Of a stretch of DNA of 64,000 bases, positions 33,050 to 44,460 are shown piece after piece. Made by a program: the position numbers and the translations under genes. The DNA is taken from assembly GCA_944739405.2 (NCBI GenBank), contig OX123186.2, forward strand, positions 15,493,552 through 15,557,551, in the 5' to 3' direction. Position 1 is the first letter of the stretch. The number at the start of each line of letters is the position of its first letter. Origin of the DNA: Euclidia mi. Its lineage: Eukaryota > Arthropoda > Insecta > Lepidoptera > Erebidae. The notes under the pieces were generated by a model. The model was not told where the DNA came from, did no database searches, and saw nothing but the letters and a program-made list of their open reading frames with translations.

Positions 33050-33566
33050 GTGGTTCGGCGTTACACCGAAACCGTAGGGTTCTAGGCGACTTGGAGCAGG
33101 AAAATGGACTGTATTAGGGCGGGTTCTGGGTCGCCTAGAAAGGAATAAGGGAAGAGGAGATGGATACGCTAAGGGGTGATTGAGTGGGTATAGGATATTT
33201 CAAGGATGGAGGGCACCTACCTTATACAACCTTCTTCGTTTCCGTAGGGCAGTCTCCTGGTGGTTTCGTGATGCAGCTGCTTGTTTTCACTTCAATTCAC
33301 CATTCGCGAGCGGGTTTTCCTTGGTGGAAGCGGTAATAAATCACATACAACGGTGCGGCGCGGTACGGTATCGAGACGGCGTTCTCAGCGAGAGGAATGT
33401 TCTCGACTGTCACTCGCGTCGACGAATCAGGCGAAAGGCAGTGCCTCTTCCAGGGAGTGGGAGAGAGAGGGAGACGGAAATATGGTATCGCTCACACTTG
33501 TACGTGGAACGATTGATGTTGATGCGATTAGTTATGGATAGGAAGGTAGATGGCGCTACCACATAG
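33050..33566. other. GC-rich patch, unassigned
   Basis: It stands out from AT-rich surroundings. It is open for about 128 codons on the plus strand (33180-33563) but without an ATG at the start, and I recognise no domain. An 11-base inverted pair, 'ttctaggcgac', lies at 33080-33090 and 33130-33140. It could be an undescribed repeat or an untranslated exon. On either side, 31904-33049 and 33602-34150 hold nothing I can name. Confidence 0.35.
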
Positions 33567-33601
33567 TTCTAAAATGCTAACGGTTTGCTAGCATTTTAGA
33601 A
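33567..33601. repeat. Short palindrome with 5-base loop
   Basis: 15-base arms (33567-33581, 33587-33601) with one mismatch pair, loop 'ggttt', the same loop as the palindrome at 25517. Confidence 0.75.
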
Positions 33602-34149
33602 TTATGATCTAGCACTTAGCACATTTTTTGTATCTTTGACGAGTTATAGAACTCTCCGACTTGTAGTCTCCAGACATTTTAGCATGTAATGTAGTATCGC
33701 TGTCGAGTATACAGAATTGAAAGATACGATTACGTGCCATGTGATTAAAACCGAGCCATTTCAAACACAATATATAATAAAAATGTGGCACTGTAGTGCT
33801 AGTATAACGTGTTTAAAATTCAGTATAAAACTACTAACATTAAAAAGAAATTGTACACAGCAAAAATAAATTAGTACTTAAGTTTCTCTCCTTAATTTCA
33901 GACGAGAAAAAAATTTGCAGAAGCGTGAAGAATTCTAAGTGATGATCATTTTCTTAGGTACTTAGTTCAGTACTTGCCTTTACCCTGTTAGTTGTTAATG
34001 TCACAGTGTGTCCCCTAATTACTTAGGCTTATTAGTGAAGTAGCCTACACTTAGAATATAATCGTTGACCTCGCTCACTACAGCTTAGGGACAGATTTGG
34101 GTTTCAGTAAGGATAAGTACAGGCAAAGATATAATAATAAGAACCTCGT

Positions 34150-34812
34150 TAGTATTTAACATCAGCTACGCTGATGACATAGTGCTTCTCAGCCCCTCTG
34201 TCAAAGCTCTGCAGAGATTGCTGAGGATATGTGAGGTGCAAACATGGTCTTAAATACAATGGTAAAAAGACAGAAATTATGGTGTTTAGATATGGTAACA
34301 GTCCACTACCTATACCTAATACAACCTTATGCAACTCTCAGGTAAAAGTTGTGAATAGTTTTAAGTATTTGGGACACGTCCTGACAGATAAACAAATAGA
34401 TGGCGATGATTTGGAACGCCAAAGACGGCTCTTAGCTGCTAAAAGTAACATGCTTGCCAGGCGATTCGCAAAATGTAGTAAACAGGTTAAAGTCACTTTG
34501 TTTAATGCGTACTGCCGCTCACTTTACACTTGCCAGCTCTGGTACAAGTACGCGCAACGTACTTATAATGCGTTGCGGGTACAATATAATAATGCATTCC
34601 GGTGTATACTAGTACTACCACGGAGGTGTAGTGCGTCAGGCATGTTCGCAGAGAATAGAGTGGATGACTTCTATGCAGTTTTGAGAAAGGCTAGAGCCTC
34701 ATTCATGAACCGGGTACATAATTCTGACAATGGTTTGTTGAGAGCCATATACCAAGCGAACCTATCTTTCGTGTACGGCTTTCAATGCTCCAGCTACATT
34801 AAATTTACATAG
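34150..34812 (+). pseudogene. LINE reverse transcriptase, C-terminal fragment
   Basis: The catalytic motif appears as 'SYADDIVLLSPS' near 34160-34200. After a frameshift at about 34245 the frame runs 'KTEIMVF', 'VVNSFKYLGHVLTD', 'RRLLAAKSNMLARRFAKCS', 'FNAYCRSLYTCQLW' and 'VQYNNAFRCILVLPR', the usual region after motif C in CR1/Jockey-related LINEs. It stops at 34812. The endonuclease and the RT fingers are absent. Confidence 0.8.
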
Positions 34813-34904
34813 TAATTATACTATATATTGTCATGCTGGCTTAAAAATTACTGATTATGTCGATTCCTAACTGCTTTATAAGAAATATGTAAAGAATCTA
34901 TATA

Positions 34905-35100
34905 TATAAAAGAAAGTCCTGTTAGTTACACTATTTATAACTGAAGAACGGCTGAACCGATTTGGCTGAAAATTGGTGGGAAGGTAGCTCAGAACCAGGA
35001 AAAACACATAGGATACAATTAGTTGCAAAAAAAAAACTGGGAGGGATTTTAGGGAGGGTCGAAGTTTGTAGGGACAAACCTACTACCTATTGACAGTAAT
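34905..35100 (+). mobile_element. Helitron-like 5' end
   Basis: It begins 'tatatataaaagaaagtcct' and has 'gaacggctgaaccgatttgg', a common start of lepidopteran Helitron-like elements. No CTAG 3' end was found nearby. The element abuts the 3' end of the large LINE. Confidence 0.5.
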
Positions 35101-35401
35101 AACGATTGCGCTGTAATAATTTAGAGCTGCGCGCGCATGTGCTATCGTGTATCTGTCAGTACTGTCACATTATACATTGTTATATGGTGCACTGTCATAA
35201 CTTCGTTCACTTACTTATAAAAACAAATAATTGTCCCTATTTATGCAAAAAGGAACCACCCAGCAAAAACGCACTTCTGAGATATAAATAGATTTACAAA
35301 AACATGCGCAGCTGTGTTAGATTAAGTAAAATATTACATGATGTCCTCCTCGACGTGTCCGTCGACGGCGACCCCATGGTTCATCTTCTTTGATGTGCTC
35401 G

Positions 35402-35448
35402 AACAAGTTTGGTTTTGCAAGTCACATACTTGCAAAACCAAACTTGTT
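35402..35448. repeat. Perfect 21-bp palindrome at the LINE stop codon
   Basis: The arms 35402-35422 and 35428-35448 match without mismatch, with loop 'cacat'. The arm is 'aacaagtttggttttgcaag' plus t. It lies in the zinc-finger codons of the LINE and makes the stop. Confidence 0.9.
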
Positions 35449-38400
35449 CTGAAATGTGCGGTCACAGACAGCGCAGTAAAGCTGTCCGCTTTCATTGCGA
35501 GTGTAGTTATATGTTGGCCTCGGCTGGGTTTTACGTAGATGGCATTTAGCGTCAAGATGTTGGAGACGCGACAGTTCAAATGCATCAACACCTTTTCTTA
35601 TCTGTCGTCGCCACTCAAGCCGGTTAGCAGTGAGCCCTTCCCAATGTTGTATCGGTATGCTGCAGTTTTTAAGATGTCTTTTGAGGACATCTTTATAACG
35701 CAAATATTGCCCTCCAGTTTTGCGCTTTCCATATGAAAGCTGAGCGTAGAGCGTTGCTTTTGGCAGCCTGTCATCCTTCATACGCACTACATGTCCACAC
35801 CATCGTAGTTGGGTTTTGATTAACAGAGATTCTATCCCTGTCATGTTTGACCGCTTCAAAACTTCAGAATTTGGAACACGATCTGTCCATCTTATGCGCA
35901 GAATCGCCCTAAGGCATTTCATATGAAAACCGTCCAGGCGTTTGATGTCTTTCATGTATAGTACCCATGTCTCGGAGGCGTAAAGCAAGATGGGTAGAAT
36001 AACGGCCCTATAGACAGCTAGCTTGGTGTGCAGCTGAAGATCGTGTGATTTCCAAACTCTGTTATTCAGGTTTCCAAAGGCAGAAGCAGCTCTAGCAATG
36101 CGCGTAGCTATCTCCGTATCCAGCCGGTTATCATTGCGGATCATACACCCCAAGTAACGAAAAGATGATACCTCCTCTAATTGTTTACCGCCTAAGATAA
36201 GCGGAGCATCGCTCGCAGGTGTGTCTCTAGATGGTTGTTTTAGTAGTTGGGTTTTCGTCACGCTTATCACTAGGCCAAATCTTCGACAGGAGATATCTAG
36301 CTGATCTAAATAGTGCTGCAAGTTTTTCATTGAGTCTGCCATAAGACAGACATCATCAGCATATAGTATTTCTACAACATTCAGCGCCGAGGTTTCACGT
36401 TTTGCTTTAAAACGAGACAAATCAAACACACCTTTATCAGATCGGACCTGTAATGTTATTTGGTCCTGGCAGTTCTGTAGAGCATCATTCATAACAGCAG
36501 CAAAATATATAGCGAAGAGAGTGGGAGCCATGACACATCCTTGTTTAACGCCGCTTGTGACGGGAAATTGTTTTGTGAAGCTATTGTCATGTTGTACGTG
36601 AGACATCATTCCTTCATGAAATTGGCGAATAAGGTCGACAAGCTTCTCAGGACAACCGACACTTTTGAGAACCAACCACAATGCAGCCCTTGGTACTCGA
36701 TCGAAGGCCTTCTCCAGATCGACAAAGCACATATAGAGATCACGGTGTTGTTCAAGACTTTTTTCCTGAAGTTGTTTCACAACAAAGATAGCGTCCACCG
36801 TTCCTCTATTCGGTCGAAATCCACATTGGCTCTCAGGCAGGACTCGTTCAGCTAGAGTGTTAAGACGCTTATTTTTAATATGTGCTAAGGCTTTGCCGGC
36901 TGTACTTAGGAGAGATATGCCTCTGTATGAGCCACAGTCGGAACGATCGCCTTTTCCCTTGAACAATTTACATATAGAGGCGTCTTTCCAGTCTTGAGGT
37001 ATCAATCTAGTCTCCCAGATTTGTAAAATGATTTTAAATAGTCTGTTGTTTATGTTCGGGCCTCCATACTTATAAACTTCTGCTGGTAGACTATCTAAAC
37101 CTGGTGTTTTATTATTTTTTATATTTTGCACTGCTTGAACAAACTCATCGTAAGACGGGCTTTCATCTAATTCGGATGCTGGAGACATTGTTTTCAGTGA
37201 GTTTATATATGCGAGATCGGCGCCTTGGGTTTTTGGATTCAGAACCTCCTCGAAATGTTCAGCCCACCTTTCCAGAACTTCAGTAGGATCAGTAAGCCTC
37301 TGTGAACGGTCTCGTATATAAACAGGAGCAGTCAACTTTCGTTTCGGTCCGTATACTGTACGTAAACTGTTATAAAAGGCTCCGATTTGGTGTGTATCCG
37401 CCAGATGTTGGAGTTCAGCGGCTTTTGTATTCCACCAACAATTTTTAAGCTCACGAGTTTTTGTCCTAAGCTCTCGATTTATGATCCTGCGAGTCCCCAC
37501 ATCAGTTGCTTTTCTAAGGGCTTGTCTTGCGTTATCAAAGAGTATTCGTAGATGTTCGTCTCTTTCATCAAACCAATCTTGGTTTCGCTTCTGCAGTCTG
37601 CCGACAACATTTTGTGCTGCACTATGCAATTCTTGAGCATATTTGCGCCACTGTTCATTAATTGTGGAGCTTTCTGAATGGGGGCTCCCTGAACCAAATT
37701 CAGCATCTAGGTCCTGTCTTGTATCGCTGCTGTGTATTAACTTGTGTATAGCTAATTTCGGTGGAATTTTATGTTCTGCTCTATGGGGTGGCTTATATGT
37801 AAGTCTTAGTTTGGATCGTATTAGTCGGTGATCGGTCCAACCCTCAGCACCGCGCATAGCCCTTGTTATTAATATGTCTTTTAGGTATTTTCTACGGACT
37901 ATAATGTAATCTAACAAGTGCCAATGTTTAGAGCGGGGATGCATCCAGGATGTTTTGTACTTTTCTGGCAGCCTAAAAAAGGTATTTGTGATACTCAGAT
38001 TAAATTCGGCGCATAGAGTTAATAGTGCATGTCCATTGGTAGTACATTTGCCGATACCATGACGACCCAAAACGTCTTTCCAGGCCTGGTACTCAGTCCC
38101 AACACGAGCGTTAAAGTCGCCCAATAAAATTAATTTGTCCCTAGCTGGAATATTTAGCAAAACTGAACGAAGGTCATCATAAAACTTTTGTTTATCTTCA
38201 TCTAGTGAAGTAAAGGTGGGTGCGTAAGCACTTACGAGATGTACATAGATATTTACCTCGGGCCATGTGGATTCTTAGAGTCATTAGTCGGTCGTTGACA
38301 CCTTTAGGCGATTCTAGGAGAGTCTTCGCCAAGGAATTTTTAATCGCGAATCCAATCCCGCTACATGATCTTTCCGTGGAAGGTTTACCCATCCAATAAT

Positions 38401-38761
38401 ATGTGGAACCACCCAATTCCTCAACTAGTTCGCCGCTGTCGGCTAAGTGTGTCTCGCTGATTGCAGCAATATCAACATTATATCTGGATAGCTCTCTTGC
38501 TATAATAGCTGTCTTTCGCTCAGGACATTGGTTTCTCTCATTGTCTTGTAAAGTTCTTACGTTCCAGGTAGCTATATAAAATGAGTTCTGCTTCTTTCGA
38601 CCGCAAATAGATGGTGCCCAGTGACTGCGGTTTGCCACAGGGTTATAAGAGAGACGGACTATGTTTAGGCCACCTTTTCTAGGCCCCTCCCCTGATTGGG
38701 GAAAGCAGAGTGTTCCTAAATAGGGCTGCTTTGTCGCCAGATGTGCTGCCGAACCCGTCAT
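35422..38761 (-). pseudogene. LINE ORF: APE endonuclease and reverse transcriptase
   Basis: The endonuclease starts with 'FYIATWNVRTL', then 'ISETHLADSGE', 'LLGDFNARVG' and 'WTDHRLIRSKL', covering the catalytic Asn, Glu, Asp and Asp-His of APE-type nucleases. RT follows with 'TPGLDSLPAEVYKYGG', 'GSYRGISLLSTAGKAL', 'VDLEKAFDRVPR', 'TSGVKQGCVMAPTLF' and the catalytic 'LYADDVCLMADS'. The tail has 'FRYLGCMIRND' and 'LPILLYASETWVLY'. A one-base frameshift near 38258 splits residues 1-170 from the remaining 912 or more. The C-terminus enters a C2H2-like finger ('YCAVCDRTF') but stops early in a palindrome at 35402-35448. Apart from these two lesions the protein is intact, so the copy is fairly young. 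Confidence 0.93.
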
Positions 38762-39355
38762 CCCGTCCCAAAATCGATTTCAGGAGCGACCACTCTCATC
38801 TGACCGCCTATGTGCAGTGAATCAGCTAGGCCCCGGACTCACCAAGTCTAGAACCCCCTACCAACGCACCATCGCCATAGGGCTTGAAATCGGCGTCCAA
38901 GAAAACATACCAAGGGTCATCAGCACGTGAATATATTAAAGTGGAAAAGCAGTTGCGCAGCTGCAGATCCACTCTCTCGTCCCATACTTCGATGGGCTAG
39001 TGGAGCGGGGACCGCTGCAACTAGTCAGAAGTACAGGATGCAGTGATGAGCCGCATGCATTTAATAGATCCCAACATGCGCCTTTTATGGCCTATCACAG
39101 GGACCATGCTGTATCGCCAAAGAGACCGGGGTCATTTGCCATATCGACACTGTCCGCCCTCTGTACCGACATAGTCTTTTGTACTATATAGGGGGATCGC
39201 CTATAAGTGCCCTTCACCAGGTTTAGCCCGCGGGTCAACGCGGTTTACCGGGGTGTGGCCGCTGCGTAGTCGACAGCTTCTTGGAGCCACTGGTGAAGAG
39301 ACCGTGAGATATCTGTAGTAAACATAGCAAGGATACGTGACCAATCGTTCTGGAG

Positions 39356-39916
39356 AGTTATTACTACTAGTTACCCCACTATACCCTATAATATTACATA
39401 GGTATATTGCATATAAATGTATTGATAAATAACTCATTTGAGTATGTGTATATAAATTTGCTCTGGATACTCCTAAACTTTCTAGATAATTAAGAAAAGG
39501 TGCATTAGGTTCCTTTTAATATTAACTAACTAATGGGTTTCCTCATATACAAAAAAGAACCACAACCCATAGATTTACAGATAAACGTGAAACTGAGTAT
39601 TTATATCTATACTTATATATACTAATCTATACTAATATAATAATCTATACTAATATAATAAAGCGGAAGAGTTTGTTTGTTTGCTTGTTCGTTTGTTTTG
39701 TTGTTAGTAACTGTCGGAAAAAGAATTTGCCCACGAGGAACGAAATGACATCGTTACAAGAATTATCTGGAACATAATGAATCATAATACAATGAGGAAT
39801 AAATATCTTCCGTGATATTTTGACCAAAGATACTTGTCACGACGAATAATTAATGATCTTTTAAGGAAAAAAGTATTCGCTTAACATCATTATGCGTAGT
39901 ATGGCCTTAGTCATTA
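39356..39916. other. No gene; Helitron-like 5' scrap
   Basis: 39640-39700 contains repeated 'tctatactaatataataa' and 'gtttgtttgtttgcttgttc', a Helitron-like 5' end with local repetition. The remainder is AT-rich. Confidence 0.45.
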
Positions 39917-40011
39917 CTAGCTGCTGCCCGCGACGTCGTCTGCGTGAACGCTATACAGCACCTAACTATTAAATAAATACCTACGATTATACCTTTTAAA
40001 AAATACGCGGC

Positions 40012-40285
40012 GGCGATAGTCCAGTGGTGTATGTAACGGACTGCCGAGACGATGGTCTTGGGTCCGATCCCCAGCTACCCCGGGCACACACCTATGACTT
40101 TTCGAAGTTATGTGTGTATTAAAAAATATTAATTAATTATCGCTCGCTTAACAATGTGCCCGGTAGACGGTGATAGGCTCGCCCCCTATTACATTGGGAC
40201 CGAAACATATCTGGCGAAGTGTGGGTGTGTAATACACCTCTGCCTACCCCTTCGGGGATAAAAGGCGTGAAGATATGAGAAGATA
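40012..40285 (+). mobile_element. tRNA-derived SINE in the Helitron
   Basis: Perfect A box 'tagtccagtgg', near-perfect B box 'ggtccgatccc', body 'gtgcccggtagacggtgata', and tail 'taccccttcggggataaaag'. Confidence 0.8.
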
Positions 40286-40450
40286 TACCTTTTAAAATAA
40301 CATTCATTTACCCGTTTCTTCTTTATATTTCATACCTGCAGAAAGTGTAGTAACAGAGGGAGACTGTCTTTTGTAAAATTGACCTTCAAAAAGTGCTGAT
40401 TTTCAGCCTGCTTTGAATGAATGACTTTATGGCGATTCTGCTGAATTAAG

Positions 40451-42436
40451 TCATAAGTTGTGACTGAAGCAGATGGAGAAAATAAGGAATACATAACAGG
40501 GTAAAATACATACTAATAGGACTTCTCGATATACAACATTAGTGGTTTGGCTCTCCGCAGCCAAAATGTAAAGAGAGTCAGGACTGGTGACGCAGGAGCA
40601 AGCGACATACAGGACACCCGCTGCCCTCAATGTCTGCCTCTGCGACTTATTGATGGTCATCGCGAATCAAACACTCACGGGGAACTGTATGTGCTTGAAT
40701 TATGAGGTATGGGAGGAATGCGTGGTATAAATACTGCCTCGCTGACGCCACAACCCGTAAAAATTTCCTAAATGGTGTGTCTGTGGAGCGAGATGATTTT
40801 CAGGCGGGTCACGTTACACAACTTCGGAGGAGATAGATGGGTGCCGAAGAAGCATAATCGGGACACCGACCTTCAGCTTGATGCTATGCGCTGGAAGTTC
40901 ACTTGCTGCCTGGGAGTTCAGAAATTCCACGGGATAATGTGTGGCGTTTTCTTGCTCGACGACAGTGTTTAAAGAGGTGTAGACCACTTCATTCCTTTCA
41001 ATTACCGAGAGAATGCATTCGTTAATTGCTACAGCCTGATCATTTTTGGGCGTCAAAGTAGGCCACTCACACACTCACGAATTCTGCTATTACGGTATAC
41101 AGCTGTATGATTCTAAGCTGGACACAACTCTATTGAGAGACTCTGGAAGCACCACCTGTCCACCTCTCTCCTCTGGTAGAGTGTCTTCGCCAAGACTTAG
41201 AAAGACATCTTAGAATTGTTGAGCACGTGCATTGACGCCAAGCTGAGCTCTCATATTAATGGTCAAGCGCAGCATACGAACTCGTGACCACAACAAAGAT
41301 AATTTCAACGAAGCACTCACCTTGTCCGTGTGGTGACGGATTAAGAATACGGATTGTCACCACCCCATATCATCTCATGGGTCTTGTAAGAGCCGACACA
41401 GGGAGCAAGAACAGCACTGTAAGAGAAGGAAAACTTGATACAAACCCTATACCAATCCGTTTGGCCAGCGTGGTATAGTAGGCCAATTCCTCCTTTCAAA
41501 GGAGAGGCCTAGTCCAGCAATGGACTGTTAAAGGCTGATGATGATGATGATGATGACTCATCTCGTCAGCCCTCGATCCCCGCGTCACCACGGGAAGCGT
41601 TTGTCGAGAATCGTCACTGAACAGAACTGTGACCACCCATTAAATGCTCGTTCCTGCGGATGTCCTGCAGGGTTCTGTCCATGGCCTGAACTGCCTTCCT
41701 ATTGGCCATCGTACGCTCATCCCATACGATCAGAGAGCAATCCTTGAGCTCGTGTCCCTTATCACTGTTACGTGACCGCTCTCTAAATCGATGGGAAATT
41801 TAAACATGGCATGTGCTGTCTTGCCACCCGGAAGCAGTGTGGCAGCGATTGCCGGCGACGCTACAGCAACGACAATTTTGCCTTGCCTCCTGACCTCCAG
41901 TATGCCAGTAGTAACAAATGTTTTTCCTGTTCCACCAGGAGCATCCAAGAAAAACATTTTAGCCTGGCTTTGCCCAACGCTTTCAAGGACGGTGTCGTAA
42001 AATTCGTAAGGTGGTCATTTCAAATTGTCTCAGCGTTATACTCCCAATTTTCACGGTCTTGATGTGATTGGGAAGCTGGTAACAAATATTTGACCAGTGG
42101 ATTGCCGCTGATAGAAATGACCACGTCTTGAAGTGAACTGAGACAGGTGTTCAGCACGCGGTCATCAGTTACTTCGACTTCGTCTCTAGTAACGCGCCTC
42201 AAAGCTCGTAGAAAATCTTCAGACAGATGATGGCGATACTTCTCCCAGAAAGCTACCGCGTCCGCGACTCCACGAAACACCAAGATGACGTCAAACAGAT
42301 GACGCATGCGAATGGGACTGTCACTGACGCTCGCCTCCGCGAGGTTGTCATCCCAGTATTTTTCACCGTCGAGAAAGTGACGTACTACGCAGGCTGTGCG
42401 GTAAGTGAGATACTCAATTATCACGGGATCGGCCAA
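40451..42436 (-). pseudogene. Helitron Pif1-like helicase, fragmented
   Basis: Four pieces follow in order. 42436-42020 is the region before the helicase ('RMRHLFDVILVFRGVADAV'). 41957-41730 has the Walker A motif 'LDAPGGTGKTFVTTG' and 'GIA'-like 'SPAIAATLLPGG'. About 41730-41570 has Walker B 'SLIVWDERTMA' but contains a stop. 41074-40814 and 40660-40451 hold the late motifs 'YPVEFLNSQAASELPAHSIK', 'LKVGVPIMLLRHP', 'MTINKSQRQTLRAAGV' and 'LYVACSCVTSPDSLYIL'. The order and motifs are those of RepHel helicases. A SINE (41318-41560) splits it, and the stretch between the late motifs is eroded. It cannot be functional. Confidence 0.85.
41318..41560 (+). mobile_element. SINE, (gat)n tail, inside helicase
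   Basis: Second copy of the family at 31663-31903: 'gtccgtgtggtgacggatta', 'ggcctagtccagcaatggac', then (gat)n. It interrupts helicase codons. Confidence 0.85.
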
Positions 42437-42485
42437 AACGGGTAAATTTAAAAAAAATGCAGGCGTAGCTGCTGGCGACCTCTAG
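42424..42485 (+). mobile_element. Small Helitron-like 3' fragment
   Basis: It carries the hairpin 'gcaggcgtagctgc' and ends 'gcgacctctag' then T, as in the complete copies at 47401 and 48251. It shares 'cgggatcggcc' with the start of the helicase fragment. Confidence 0.6.
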
Positions 42486-42773
42486 TCTTATATATAGTAA
42501 AGAACATGGGACCGATCGTCGGAAATTAACTGCATACTAATCAATTAACAAGTAGTTACAATTAAGTGGAACGATGTCAAAAGAACTTGAATTAAGTTTA
42601 ACTTATTTTATTTCACAATTAAATAATTTAATTTAATGAGAAGCTTCATCATCGAACCCAACTTTGTGATGTGCAGTCACTTTTTACTATAAGCATGCAG
42701 GGAGTAGGACTGGCTACTACAAGCTTAAAACCTGATCAATACAAACCTTATTAGAAGAACAGTTACACATGAC

Positions 42774-42965
42774 TGCCTCTGTGTTCCAGTGATAAGCGTA
42801 TGCGTCTGCTGACCGGTAGGACCCGGGTTCTATTTCCAGGTCGGGTAAAAGTGTTACTGAGTTTTTCCGAATTCTCAGTATCAGCACGGAGTCTTGCAAA
42901 GTGCCCGGTAACAGCAATAGGCTCGTTCGCTATTACCGGGGACTCTACTGACCATAGCGCCCAAA
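42774..42965 (+). mobile_element. tRNA-derived SINE, 3'-truncated
   Basis: Head 'cctctgtgttccagtgataa' and 'cccgggttctatttccaggt' (degenerate boxes), then 'gcacggagtcttgcaaagtg'. It is cut before the usual tail by the next SINE. Confidence 0.7.
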
Positions 42966-43110
42966 ACACAGTACCTACATACATATTATACATAGAAACA
43001 CCCAGACCAAGACAAACATCCATGTTCATGAACAGAAATGTTTGACTTGAACGGGAATCAAACCCGCGACCTTCGGCGTAGCAACACTCCCACTGCGCCA
43101 ACCGGTCGTC
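42966..43110 (-). mobile_element. tRNA-derived SINE, 'ccggttgg' family
   Basis: Minus-strand copy: 'ccggttggcgcagtgggag', a B box with one change ('ggtttgattcc'), then 'gaacatggatgtttgtcttg'. It lies tail to tail with the preceding SINE. Confidence 0.75.
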
Positions 43111-44084
43111 AAGTTAGACGTAAAGACTTGCGAAAAGCTACATTAAATGAAGCACCTTAATAATTTGTAACATACAAAATTGCGCTCCAGTAACGTCGTA
43201 CACACGAACTATTAATTTACTATGAACAGTTTATGCTGCTGCTGGGAGCACACTGTGTAGCCTTATTGATATACGTTCGTCTTGGAAATATTCCTTTGTG
43301 AGCGTGAGACGTACATACTGGACAAGTTTATGTTCATGTGTGTTCGAATGACAAAATTAAGTAAGAAAATAGGTATTGAATAAAATGTGGCTGTTTCGAA
43401 GTTTACAAAAATGTGGTAGGTATTAGACGAGCAAAATCACTGAACATCTTTGAAAATATGTTAAAACAGCACTATTTGTCAAGATGATTGCATTATTGTC
43501 CATAACTTTTTATTAGACTATAATATTATGTATTTTATTATATTTATATATATGTATTGCCTATATGTAGTGTATATAGTTTTTATATATGCGTAGCGTA
43601 ATGATAGTTCACTAATGATTTTTTTACTATTTATGAAGTTACAGCTATCAAATTGTGACCCCAAGTTATTATAACATAGGCTCGAAATTCGAGTTTATCT
43701 TGGCAAACAACCAAGATACACATGTAGTAAACACATCTCCGCAATGAAGTTTAAAGCATAAATATGCACGATATTAGTCCAAACTAGGACTAAGTATAAC
43801 AATTCAAAACTACGTCCAATAAACTATTAGGCTGCAAACATCAATTTTGTAAGTAAGCTATTATGAGTCGGCGAGCAGTGCCAAAACCGCCAGCGATTTG
43901 TGGCCGCACATGGCTACATTTATGGCAAATGCCAAACATTGGACCGCACGAAGCACGAGTGCAGCGAAATTTATTTAACGCTTAATATATCGTCTGGCAA
44001 TAGATTTTAGTTGCCGCTCAGTTTAATTTTTTAGGCTGCAACTGCGGGACAAGCGTAGCGTCGAGCGGAAAAATTGTAAATATA
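43111..44084. other. No gene recognised
   Basis: 43860-44060 is somewhat GC-richer but has no recognisable domain; the rest is AT-rich. Confidence 0.5.
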
Positions 44085-44310
44085 TACATACATACATAGA
44101 CTCACGCCTGTTTCCCCGAAGGGGTAGGCAGAGGCATATTAAACGCCCACTTTTCGCCAATGTTTTGATCCCACGTAATAGTTGGCGAGCCTATTGCCGC
44201 TTATTGGGATATTTTGTTTGCCAGAGCCTCGTCCGTTGATCGCCAGGTGCACCACTTGCGGGTGAGGTTGGCTTGGGACCCTAAGTTCTTGGTGGGAACT
44301 CTATGCACCC
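44085..44310 (-). mobile_element. SINE-like element, 'tcccaagccaacctcacc' family
   Basis: Complete minus-strand copy. On the plus strand it starts with the (tacatacata) tail and 'actcacgcctgtttccccga' and ends 'gtgggaactctatgcaccc', matching the ends defined at 24304-24528. Confidence 0.85.
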
Positions 44311-44342
44311 CTAAATGTATTAACCTGTAAATATATTAACCT

Positions 44343-44460
44343 GTATATATAAAATTCTTGCTGTACCGGCTGAATGACAGACAACGCACAGCCTTAACTA
44401 CAGGGCGTAAGACGCTGTAAGAAGGGATTGCCCGAAATTCCCATGGGATTGGGCAGTTTA
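44343..44460 (+). mobile_element. Small Helitron-like fragment
   Basis: 'tatatataaaattcttgctg' then 'aagaagggattgcccgaaat' match the family at 47401-47608, with an internal deletion. The 3' end is missing. Confidence 0.6.

Larger units (their letters stand above)
35330..39355 (-). mobile_element. Nearly full-length endonuclease/RT LINE
   Basis: A minus-strand element with a GC-rich 5' region (about 38762-39355), one long ORF broken by a single frameshift, and a short 3' region. GC content falls abruptly outside these limits, which is how I set them; no target duplication was identified. The single ORF, APE-type endonuclease and C-terminal zinc-finger motif suggest an RTE-related or similar LINE; I do not fix the clade. 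Confidence 0.8.
39917..42436 (-). mobile_element. Helitron, decayed, with 3' terminus
   Basis: On the minus strand the element ends 'gacgtcgcgggcagcagctag' (39937-39917) followed by T, the standard Helitron 3' end. Helicase pieces lie in order upstream up to 42436. The Rep nuclease domain is missing, and the left part is replaced at 42424-42436 by another Helitron-like repeat. Two SINEs are inserted in it. Confidence 0.75.

Noticed and set aside
33180..33566. 128-codon open frame in the GC-rich patch
   Set aside because: No ATG at its start, no recognised domain, and GC-rich DNA gives long chance frames. Kept as an unassigned region.
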